Below, in pieces: positions 54,919 to 64,000 of a stretch of DNA of 64,000 bases. Position numbers and translations under genes: made by a program. The notes below the pieces were generated by a model. The model did no database searches. It worked only from the letters and a program-made list of their open reading frames with translations, and was not told the DNA's origin. Position 1 is the stretch's first letter. The number at the start of each line of letters is the position of its first letter. The stretch is taken from contig NZ_JACCAS010000001.1 in the NCBI RefSeq assembly GCF_013409255.1, forward strand, positions 4,650,001 to 4,714,000, in the 5' to 3' direction. This DNA is from Paraburkholderia bryophila (GTDB lineage Bacteria > Pseudomonadota > Gammaproteobacteria > Burkholderiales > Burkholderiaceae).

Positions 54919-55725
54919 TCACCACCACCGATAAAAGTGATGCACCGGCCCAACCCCGCTGCCCACATCTAACTGATCGCTCGCCTGCAGCGCACCGGTC
55001 AGATAAAGCTTCGCATCGGCCACCGCGCTCGCCAGATCGCCGCGTTGCGGAATCAGCGCCGCAATCGCCGACGACAACGTGCAGCCCGTTCCATGCGTGT
55101 TCTTCACCGGCACACGCGGACCGCCAAGACGCAACGTACCGCCTGCTTCAACCAGCCAGTCCGGACTATCCGCCGCGCTCAAATGGCCGCCCTTCATCAG
55201 CACCGCGCGCGCACCGAGCGCGCGCAGGGCTTCGCCTTGCTCGACCATGCCGGCTTCATCGGTCGCGCTGGGCACGCCGAGCAACGCGGCGGCTTCCGGC
55301 AGGTTAGGTGTCAGCAGATCGGCGAGCGGCAGCAGTTCGTCGCGCACCACCGCGACCGCATCCGGCAGCAGCAACGCGTGATTGCTCTTCGAAATCATCA
55401 CCGTGTCGAGCACGACGTGTTTGGGCTTGTAGCGCCGCAATGCATCCGCGACCGCTCGCGCGATCGGTGCGTTCGCCAGCATGCCGATCTTCACGGCGTC
55501 GATGCGGATGTCGTCGAACACCGCGTCGAGCTGCGCCGTCACGAAGCCGGGGTCCGGCGCGTGAATTGCCGTGACGCCGCGCGTGTTCTGCGCGGTCAGC
55601 GCGGTGATCACGCTCGCGCCATAGGCGCCGAGCGCCGAGAAAGCCTTCAGATCGGCCTGAATGCCCGCACCGCCGCCGGAATCGGAACCGGCGATGGTCA
55701 GCACATTGGGAATGGGTTGAGTCAT
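54919..55725 (-). CDS. thiD: Hydroxymethylpyrimidine/phosphomethylpyrimidine kinase
   Basis: 268 residues, ribokinase fold. LTIAGSDSGGGAGIQADLKA is the family start; VLMKGGH and VKNTHGTGCTLSSAIAALIP carry the anion hole and catalytic residue region. It phosphorylates HMP and HMP-P in thiamine synthesis. The open frame runs back into lplT copy 2, but that extension is a shadow; the ATG at 55725 (MTQPIPNVLTIAG) is clear. It lies 62 bp after lplT copy 2, possibly co-transcribed. Confidence 0.94.
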   Translation of the reverse strand: MTQPIPNVLTIAGSDSGGGAGIQADLKAFSALGAYGASVITALTAQNTRGVTAIHAPDPGFVTAQLDAVFDDIRIDAVKIGMLANAPIARAVADALRRYKPKHVVLDTVMISKSNHALLLPDAVAVVRDELLPLADLLTPNLPEAAALLGVPSATDEAGMVEQGEALRALGARAVLMKGGHLSAADSPDWLVEAGGTLRLGGPRVPVKNTHGTGCTLSSAIAALIPQRGDLASAVADAKLYLTGALQASDQLDVGSGVGPVHHFYRWW

Positions 55726-55787
55726 GGCAAAGCGAGGAAAGAGGAAGGCGCGGGCGCTCGCGGGAAAAGCGGACGGCCCGCAGCGGA

Positions 55788-57095
55788 TCAGTGCCTGACT
55801 TCGCCGATCAGCGCGACCGAGTCGAACTCGCGCTGGTTCGCCTGGTGGCGGCGCATGACGAGCCACATCATCAGACAGACGAAGGTGCCGAACAGCACGA
55901 TCACGGCCGTGACCGGCACGTCGAGCCACACCAGCACGGCGTAGAGGCACAGCATGACCAGCACGGAGAGATTTTCGTTGAAATTCTGCACGGCGATCGA
56001 GTGACCCGCCGACATCAGCACGTGCCCGCGATGCTGCAGCAGCGCGTTCATCGGCACGACGAAAAAGCCCGACAGGCCGCCGACGATCATCAGGAAAATA
56101 TACGCGACGATCAGGTAGCCAGGCACATGCAGGCGGCCGAAATACACCCCCCAGTGAGCGGGGAACAGGCTGCGCGTGTAGAACGCCATCAGCATCACGG
56201 CGATACCCATCATGATGCCGACCGGCAGCACCGAGAGCGACTTCTTCAACGGCACGCGCGAAGCGGCGTAGATCGCGCCGACCGCCACGCCCACCGCGAC
56301 CACTGCCTGCAGAATCGCGGCTTCCGACAACGACATGTTCAGCGACACCTCGGCCCATTTCAGCACGATGAATTGCAGCGTCGCGCCGGCGCCCCAGAAC
56401 AGCGTGGTGACCGCGAGCGAAATCTGACCCAGCTTGTCGCGCCACAGCACGAGGAAGCAGTCGGCGAAATCGGTGACGAGCTTGATCGGGCCGCGTTCCT
56501 GTTTCGGATAACGCGCGCCGGTGTCGGGAATGCGCAGATTGAACAGCGCGGCGATGATGTAGATCGCCATGATGACGAGCATCGCCGCTTCGGCCGGCGT
56601 GTTGACCGTGGGAATGTGGTGCCTGAGGATCGGTGCGGCGATGTGCGGACTGATCAGCGCGCCGCCGAGCACGGTGCCGAGAATGATCGAGCCGACCGTG
56701 GTGCCTTCGATCCAGCCGTTCGCGGCGACCAGCCGGTCAGGCGGCAGCAGTTCGGTGAGAATGCCGTATTTGGCGGGGGAGTAGGCCGCCGCGCCGAAAC
56801 CCACGATGCCGTACGCAATTAGCGGGTGCGCGCCGATCAGCATCGTGATGCAGCCGACGACCTTGATGGTGTTGGTGACGAACATGACGCGCCCCTTGGG
56901 ACGCGAATCGGCGAAGGCGCCCACGAAGGCGGCCAGCACGACGTACGACAGCACAAAGAACAACTTGAGCAGCGGCGTCATCCAGTTCGGGGCGTGAAGA
57001 TCTTTCAGCAGTGCAATAGCAGCGATCAGAAGCGCATTGTCGGCCAGCGACGAAAAAAACTGCGCGGCCATGATGGTGTAAAAACCTTTTTTCAT
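55788..57095 (-). CDS. lplT: Lysophospholipid transporter LplT-like MFS protein (copy 2)
   Basis: 435 residues, about 12 membrane segments, start MKKGFYTIMAAQFFSSLADN. It shares long segments with copy 1 at 468-1766: GFGAAAYSPAKYGILTELLP, RIPDTGARYP / FIPDTGARYP, and AGHSIAVQNFN(E/Q)NL are near identical. It differs in the C terminus (QREFDSVALIGEVRH). It is leftward before thiD and divergent from alr. Which copy does the LplT job is unknown. Confidence 0.85.
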   Translation of the reverse strand: MKKGFYTIMAAQFFSSLADNALLIAAIALLKDLHAPNWMTPLLKLFFVLSYVVLAAFVGAFADSRPKGRVMFVTNTIKVVGCITMLIGAHPLIAYGIVGFGAAAYSPAKYGILTELLPPDRLVAANGWIEGTTVGSIILGTVLGGALISPHIAAPILRHHIPTVNTPAEAAMLVIMAIYIIAALFNLRIPDTGARYPKQERGPIKLVTDFADCFLVLWRDKLGQISLAVTTLFWGAGATLQFIVLKWAEVSLNMSLSEAAILQAVVAVGVAVGAIYAASRVPLKKSLSVLPVGIMMGIAVMLMAFYTRSLFPAHWGVYFGRLHVPGYLIVAYIFLMIVGGLSGFFVVPMNALLQHRGHVLMSAGHSIAVQNFNENLSVLVMLCLYAVLVWLDVPVTAVIVLFGTFVCLMMWLVMRRHQANQREFDSVALIGEVRH

Positions 57096-57315
57096 CTGAT
57101 GCGATGCTGTCCTCGCTGCGGTCTGTCCGCCCCGGTGCCGTGTGGAAGGCGTCCGGGCTTATACCGTTCGAAATGGGTTGTGCGCACGGCTTTATATCAT
57201 GAAAATAGCTGGATTCGGACTAGCAAAATCCTTGATCGCACCGCCCAGCGGGCTGCCGAGCGTTGAAAACGCCCTGTAAGCCGCTGATTCGCAAGCGTCT
57301 TTACGAAAATATCCC

Positions 57316-58386
57316 ATGCCGCGCCCCCTTTCAGCCACGATCCATACCGCCGCACTCGCCAATAACCTCGCTGTCGCCCGCCGTTACGCGTCGAAATCCA
57401 AGATCTGGGCCGTCGTCAAAGCCAACGCCTACGGGCATGGTCTCGCCCGTGCTTTCCCTGGTCTGCGCGCCACCGACGGCTTCGGTTTGCTTGACCTCGA
57501 AGAAGCCGTGAAGTTGCGTGAATTGGGCTGGGCCGGCCCGATTCTGCTGCTCGAAGGTTTCTTCCGTCCGACCGATATCGACGTGATCGACCGCTACAGC
57601 CTGACCACCGCGCTGCATTCGGACGAACAGTTGCGCATGCTCGAAATGGCGCGCCTGTCCAAACCCGTCAACATCCAGTTGAAGATGAACACCGGCATGA
57701 ACCGCCTCGGTTACACGCCGGAGAAATTCCGCGCTGCGTGGGAACGCGCGCGCGCCGCCCAGGGCGTCGGCCAGATCACGCTGATGACCCATTTTTCCGA
57801 TGCCGACGGCGACCGCGGCATCGACTATCAGATGGAAGCGTTCGAGCGCGGCGCGCAAGGCATTGCCGGCGCGCGCAGCCTGTCCAACTCGGCGGCCACG
57901 CTGTGGCATCCGGCCGCGCACTTCGACTGGGTGCGCCCGGGCATCATCCTGTATGGCGCGTCGCCGTCGGGCGTGACGGCCGCGATCCAGGGCACGGGCT
58001 TGCAGCCGGCCATGACGCTCGCGTCGGAACTGATCGCCGTGCAGACCTTGAGCGAAGGGCAAACGGTCGGCTACGGGTCGTCGTTCAAATCGCGTGCGCC
58101 GATGCGCATCGGCGTGGTCGCGTGCGGCTACGCGGACGGCTATCCGCGGATCGCGCCGGAAGGCACGCCGGTGATCGTCGACGGCGTGCGTACGCGGATC
58201 GTCGGACGGGTCTCGATGGACATGCTGACCGTCGACCTGACGCCGATTCCGACCGCCAACGTCGGCTCGCGCGTCGAGCTGTGGGGCACCTCGCTGCCGA
58301 TCGACGACGTCGCGCAGTCGTGCGGCACGATCGGCTACGAGCTGATGTGCGCGGTCGCGCCGCGCGTGCCGGTGCGGGCCGAGTAA
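57316..58386 (+). CDS. alr: Alanine racemase
   Basis: 356 residues, standard. The PLP lysine lies in [17 protein letters not shown] (about Lys35), the catalytic Tyr in VGYGSSFKS, and [12 protein letters not shown] closes the active site. It makes D-alanine for peptidoglycan. Divergent from lplT copy 2; radA follows 50 bp later. Start [18 protein letters not shown] fits the family. Confidence 0.95.
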   Translation: MPRPLSATIHTAALANNLAVARRYASKSKIWAVVKANAYGHGLARAFPGLRATDGFGLLDLEEAVKLRELGWAGPILLLEGFFRPTDIDVIDRYSLTTALHSDEQLRMLEMARLSKPVNIQLKMNTGMNRLGYTPEKFRAAWERARAAQGVGQITLMTHFSDADGDRGIDYQMEAFERGAQGIAGARSLSNSAATLWHPAAHFDWVRPGIILYGASPSGVTAAIQGTGLQPAMTLASELIAVQTLSEGQTVGYGSSFKSRAPMRIGVVACGYADGYPRIAPEGTPVIVDGVRTRIVGRVSMDMLTVDLTPIPTANVGSRVELWGTSLPIDDVAQSCGTIGYELMCAVAPRVPVRAE

Positions 58387-58436
58387 GCGCCGAATAAAGC
58401 ATCAATCCAAAAACAGCAACTCAGGCAATCTCGCGC

Positions 58437-59813
58437 GTGGCTAAACCCAAGACTCTGTACATCTGTAGTGAATGCGGCGGGCAATCGCCGAAATGGGCCG
58501 GGCAGTGCCCGTCATGCAATGCGTGGAATACGCTGGTCGAATCGGTGGCGGAAGCGCCGTCCACGCACCGTTTCCAGTCGCTCGCGAAAAGCGCGCCGGT
58601 GCGCCGTCTCGCCGACATCGAAGCGTCCGACGTGCCGCGCTTCTCCACCGGCGTCAGCGAGTTCGACCGCGTGCTCGGCGGCGGCCTGGTGCCGGGCGGC
58701 GTGGTGCTGATCGGCGGCGATCCGGGCATCGGCAAATCCACGCTGCTGCTGCAATCGCTCGCGGAAATCGCCGCCCACAAACGCGCGCTCTATATCAGCG
58801 GCGAAGAATCCGCCGCGCAGATTGCGTTGCGCGCGCAACGGCTTTCGTTGCTGGAGCCCGGCTCGAAAGCGAGCGAGCTGCAATTGCTCGCGGAAATCCA
58901 GCTCGAAAAAATCCAGGCGACGATCGCCGAGCATCAGCCCGACGTCGCGGTGATCGACTCGATCCAGACGGTCTATTCCGACGCGCTGACCTCCGCGCCG
59001 GGTTCGGTCGCGCAGGTGCGCGAGTGCGCGGCGCAATTGACGCGCATCGCCAAGCAGTCGGGCACCACCATCATCATGGTCGGCCACGTGACCAAAGAAG
59101 GCGCGCTGGCCGGGCCGCGCGTGCTCGAACACATCGTGGATACCGTGCTGTACTTCGAGGGCGACACGCATTCGTCGTATCGCCTGGTGCGCGCGATCAA
59201 GAACCGCTTTGGCGCGGTCAACGAGCTGGGCGTGTTCGCGATGACCGAGCGCGGCTTGCGCGGCGTGGCCAATCCGTCGGCGCTGTTTCTGTCGCAGCAC
59301 GAGCAGTCGGTGGCGGGCTCCTGCGTGCTGGTGACGCAGGAGGGCACCCGGCCGCTGCTGGTCGAGGTGCAGGCACTGGTCGACGCGGCCAACGCGCCGA
59401 ATCCGCGGCGGCTCGCGGTCGGTCTCGAACAGAACCGGCTCGCGATGCTGCTGGCGGTGCTGCACCGGCACGCCGGCATTGCCTGTTTCGATCAGGACGT
59501 GTTTCTGAACGCGGTGGGCGGCGTGAAGATCACGGAACCGGCGGCCGATCTGGCCGTGCTGCTCGCGATTCATTCATCGATGCGCAACAAGCCGCTGCCG
59601 AAAGGCCTCGTCGTATTCGGCGAAGTGGGGCTGGCCGGCGAGATCCGGCCGTCGCCGCGCGGTCAGGACCGGCTGAAGGAAGCGGCCAAGCTGGGCTTCT
59701 CAGTCGCGGTCATTCCGAAGGCCAATGCACCGAAACAGCCGATAGAAGGCTTACAGGTCGTTGCGGTCGATCGGCTCGAGCAGGCGATCGACCGGGTCCG
59801 CACGCTCGAATAG
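58437..59813 (+). CDS. radA: DNA repair protein RadA/Sms
   Basis: 458 residues from a GTG. A C4 zinc finger (CSECGGQSPKWAGQCPSC), RecA-like ATPase with Walker A GGDPGIGKSTLLLQ, the RadA-specific KNRFGAVNELGVFAM, and a Lon-like C-terminal domain (VFGEVGLAGEIRPSPRGQDR). It is a branch-migration helicase in recombination repair. 50 bp after alr, same strand. Confidence 0.95.
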   Translation: MAKPKTLYICSECGGQSPKWAGQCPSCNAWNTLVESVAEAPSTHRFQSLAKSAPVRRLADIEASDVPRFSTGVSEFDRVLGGGLVPGGVVLIGGDPGIGKSTLLLQSLAEIAAHKRALYISGEESAAQIALRAQRLSLLEPGSKASELQLLAEIQLEKIQATIAEHQPDVAVIDSIQTVYSDALTSAPGSVAQVRECAAQLTRIAKQSGTTIIMVGHVTKEGALAGPRVLEHIVDTVLYFEGDTHSSYRLVRAIKNRFGAVNELGVFAMTERGLRGVANPSALFLSQHEQSVAGSCVLVTQEGTRPLLVEVQALVDAANAPNPRRLAVGLEQNRLAMLLAVLHRHAGIACFDQDVFLNAVGGVKITEPAADLAVLLAIHSSMRNKPLPKGLVVFGEVGLAGEIRPSPRGQDRLKEAAKLGFSVAVIPKANAPKQPIEGLQVVAVDRLEQAIDRVRTLE

Positions 59814-59942
59814 ACGGGCTTCCGGCGCCGGCGGGCGCCGTGCGGACTGCGCCTGGCGGTAATGGCCGGTAAATATCTCCATATTGGCTGTAACCTGCCG
59901 GTCAACCCTTTTTCCTAAGCTGCAAGCGTATTGCATTGCCGT

Positions 59943-60257
59943 ATGCATCGCTTCAGACGCCAGAAAAAGGATCACGCCTTGAAACAGTCATGTGAAACCG
60001 TAGTCGATCGGTCCATCCAGGTGCGCGGTTGCCGCGTCTCCGCACCGATTCGGCAGCCTTGGGGCGGCGCCTGCCGGATCGTCGAGTGGATCGATACCAC
60101 CGGGCAGATTTCGCGCCGGGTAGTGGCCGAAGATGCCACGGCCGCCGAGGTGCGCGCCACGATCAATCGTCATGTGGAAGGCCGCAAGTACGTGCTGTAC
60201 GACGACGAGAAGACGCCGCGTCAGACGCTGCCGCGACAGGCGGTAGTGCGGCGTTGA
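59943..60257 (+). CDS. Small conserved protein, possibly DUF2866
   Basis: 104 residues from the ATG at 59943 (frame open from a TTG at 59931). After a basic start, VRGCRVSAPIRQPWGGACRI, VEWIDTTGQISRRVVAEDAT and GRKYVLYDDEK form one compact domain. It resembles a short family I associate with Burkholderia (DUF2866), but I am not certain. No signal or membrane segment. Function unknown. Confidence 0.65.
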   Translation: MHRFRRQKKDHALKQSCETVVDRSIQVRGCRVSAPIRQPWGGACRIVEWIDTTGQISRRVVAEDATAAEVRATINRHVEGRKYVLYDDEKTPRQTLPRQAVVRR

Positions 60258-60368
60258 GGGGCGCGTGGTTTGTAAGAGGTGCGTGCTTTGTAAGAGCCCT
60301 GGGCTAAGAGTCTTGGGTTCCGAGCCCCGAGCCCCGAGGTTTCAGGCCCTAGGCGCCAAGGCCCGCAC

Positions 60369-61550
60369 TCAGTTGAACCCGCGCCGTAATTCCATGCGCG
60401 GCTGCAGGTCAGCCTGCTCTTTCTTCTTTTTCTTCGCTTCGATGGCGCGCTCAGCCTCCGCTGCGGCCGCCAACGCCGCCGCATAAGCCTGCGGATTGAA
60501 CAGCGGGTGCTGCGCGGCTTCCGCCGCCGTCAGCACCGGCGAAACGCAGCAGTCGAGCGGCTCCAGCAGCAGAACCCAATCTTTCAGCGCACGCTTGCCG
60601 ATCACCCCGGCGAGTTCCTGCGTCAGCGCGGCGGCGTCCGGGCCGCCGATCGCCTGACCGAGGCTCCAGTGACGGGTGGCCCATTCAGGCCGGTCGAGCG
60701 CCATGCACAGGGTTTCCCAAAACTTCAGTTCGAGCGCACCGACCGCGAGCCAGCGGTCGTCGAGCGTGCGGTACAGGTTGTAGCAGGGTACGCCACCGTT
60801 CAGCAGACCGGCGCCGGCGGCGGGCGCCGCGCCTTCGTTGGCGAGTGAGACCTGGGCGACGACGTTGTGCGCGTGGGTGACGTGCGTCATCGAGACATCG
60901 ACGAAGCGGCCTTCGCCGCCGCGCGACACCTGCCACAACGCGGCGAGAATCTGCGTGACCGCGCTCAATGCGCCGCCGAGCAGGTCGGCGATCTGGAAAT
61001 TCGGCAGGATCGGCGTGCCGTCGCGGCTCGCCAGTTGTTCGAGCACACCCGCATAGCCGATGTAGTTCAGATCGTGGCCGGCATGATCGACGAATGGGCC
61101 GCTCGCGCCATACCCGCTGATCGCGCAGTAGACGAGCCGTGGATTGAGCGCGCGCAGCGTCTCGTAGCCCAGGCCCAGCCGCTCCATCACGCCGGGCCGG
61201 AAACTTTCGATCAGCACGTCCGATTCAGCCGCGAGTGCGCGCAACACGTTGCGGCCGGCGTCGGACTTGAGGTCGAGACGGGTCTCGCGCTTGCCGCGAT
61301 TGACCAGCCGGTAGAACGCGCCAGGCCGTCCGGCCACCCGGTCGCTCGACGACTGCATCATCGTGCGGGTCGGGTCGCCCGCGCCGGGCGCTTCGATCTT
61401 CAGCACGTCGGCGCCGAGTTCAGCGAGCCGCAACGCGGCGACCGGGCCGGGCAGCAGGCGCGTCAGGTCGAGCACGCGCAGTCCTTGCAGCGCGGGCGGC
61501 GCCGCGTTGGACGATGACACGGATGATGCTGTCGCGGATGACAAGGCCAA
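60369..61550 (-). CDS. CaiB/BaiF-type CoA-transferase or alpha-methylacyl-CoA racemase
   Basis: 393 residues. LQGLRVLDLTRLLPGPVAAL, LAELGADVLKIEAPGAGDPT, NRGKRETRLDLKS and ESDVLIESFRPGVMERLGLG are class III family signatures; ISGYGASGPFVDHAGHDLNY contains the catalytic Asp and its partners of alpha-methylacyl-CoA racemase. Either racemase or CoA transfer is possible. The C terminus ends in a Lys run (AKKKKKEQ). The start is a TTG at 61550. It lies 40 bp after the ABC-F gene, same strand. Confidence 0.87.
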   Translation of the reverse strand: MALSSATASSVSSSNAAPPALQGLRVLDLTRLLPGPVAALRLAELGADVLKIEAPGAGDPTRTMMQSSSDRVAGRPGAFYRLVNRGKRETRLDLKSDAGRNVLRALAAESDVLIESFRPGVMERLGLGYETLRALNPRLVYCAISGYGASGPFVDHAGHDLNYIGYAGVLEQLASRDGTPILPNFQIADLLGGALSAVTQILAALWQVSRGGEGRFVDVSMTHVTHAHNVVAQVSLANEGAAPAAGAGLLNGGVPCYNLYRTLDDRWLAVGALELKFWETLCMALDRPEWATRHWSLGQAIGGPDAAALTQELAGVIGKRALKDWVLLLEPLDCCVSPVLTAAEAAQHPLFNPQAYAAALAAAAEAERAIEAKKKKKEQADLQPRMELRRGFN

Positions 61551-61590
61551 CCTCCCGTCGATACCGGCGCGGATCGAAAACCGCCTGCCG

Positions 61591-63534
<1,944 letters not shown>

Positions 63535-63670
63535 GAAGAGGCCGGCTGGAGAAAAACGCTATTTTAGACTGCCGGGACGGACACCGGGCGCTCAACGGGG
63601 ATCGGCCATTCGGCCGACTGTTCCGGCGCGGCTTTTGGCATAGACTGGCAGCTTTTACGGGGGAGCACAC

Positions 63671-64000
63671 ATGGCATCGATTTATTCTTTTTCGGCACGT
63701 AAGCTCGGCGGCGAGGAAGTGAGTCTCGAGCAGTATCAAGGCAAGGTTTTGCTGATCGTCAACACGGCGAGCGAATGCGGCTTCACGCCGCAATATGCGG
63801 GTTTGCAGAAGCTGTTCGACACCTACGCGGCGCGCGGACTGGCGGTGCTCGGCTTTCCGTGCAACCAGTTCGGCAAGCAGGAGCCGGGCGATGCGTCGGC
63901 AATCGGCAGCTTCTGTGAGAAGAACTACGGCGTGACCTTCCCGATGTTCGACAAGATCGACGTGAACGGCGCGAACGCGCATCCGCTGTTCCGCTATCTG
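63671..64000 (+). CDS. Glutathione peroxidase, 5' part (runs off the window)
   Basis: 110 codons from an ATG with GGGAG upstream, no stop before the window end. MASIYSFSARKLGGEEVSLE, then LLIVNTASECGFTPQYAG contains the peroxidatic Cys in place of Sec, and VLGFPCNQFGKQEPG the Gln of the catalytic tetrad. Bacterial members of this type often use thioredoxin instead of glutathione. It reduces peroxides. Confidence 0.92.
   Translation, partial: MASIYSFSARKLGGEEVSLEQYQGKVLLIVNTASECGFTPQYAGLQKLFDTYAARGLAVLGFPCNQFGKQEPGDASAIGSFCEKNYGVTFPMFDKIDVNGANAHPLFRYL

Noticed and set aside
54919..56445. Apparent fusion of ThiD with a 240-residue N-terminal domain
   Set aside because: The extension is an out-of-frame reading of lplT copy 2; thiD starts at 55725.
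60258..60368. Repeated TTTGTAAGAG and GAGCCCC units after the small conserved protein gene
   Set aside because: Too short and degenerate to call an element; probably slippage.

Overview
The window is a 64 kb piece of a GC-rich betaproteobacterial chromosome. Gene content and order (accA-tilS-lysC-tRNA-Ser, tRNA-Ala/Glu/Asp cluster after gltX, aceB/aceA, tsaB-rimI-udg-DUF1853, thiD/alr/radA, trimeric porin) point to Burkholderiaceae, most likely Paraburkholderia or a close relative. This placement rests on family recognition, not on a database search. Almost all DNA is coding, and the genes are mostly housekeeping.

Layout. 0-15.4 kb is core: the end of a sirtuin gene, a lysophospholipid transporter (lplT-like), suhB, trmJ, a serine acetyltransferase with a long tail, a leftward TPR/ppiA/ppiB/lpxH block, cysS, an alkA-type glycosylase with a histone-like tail, accA, tilS, lysC and tRNA-Ser. 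15.4-28.5 kb looks more accessory: a cationic amino acid permease, an AraC regulator, a run of three lipoproteins (one an apparently closed eight-repeat propeller) plus a pepsin-like two-lobed aspartic protease with a PDZ domain, then a leftward sugar locus of MFS transporter, GH31 glycosidase and porin preceded by a cluster of inverted ATGTTC/GAACAT sites. 28.7-39.3 kb holds a yejABEF peptide importer, an NlpC/P60 hydrolase with a near-consensus promoter, a patatin-like lipoprotein, gltX and five tRNA genes in which a Glu-Asp pair is duplicated. 39.4-48.3 kb holds small enzymes and regulators and the glyoxylate shunt (aceB and aceA, separated by a dehalogenase/LysR pair and a universal stress protein). 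48.7-64 kb holds rhlE, a bacterial acyl-CoA-binding protein, the tightly overlapping tsaB-rimI-udg-DUF1853 operon, thiD, a second lplT, alr, radA, a CoA-transferase, an ABC-F ATPase and the start of a glutathione peroxidase gene.

Functional links. The yej importer and the NlpC/P60 enzyme could both handle peptides released from the wall. aceA and aceB share possible upstream TTGCAA-type elements. The porin, MFS carrier and GH31 enzyme form a complete outer-membrane-to-cytosol sugar uptake route. The best candidates for something undescribed are the lipoprotein/aspartic-protease cluster at 18.6-22.4 kb, the DUF1853 protein with nuclease-like residues coupled to a uracil-DNA glycosylase, and the terminator-like hairpin inside the 5' end of tilS.
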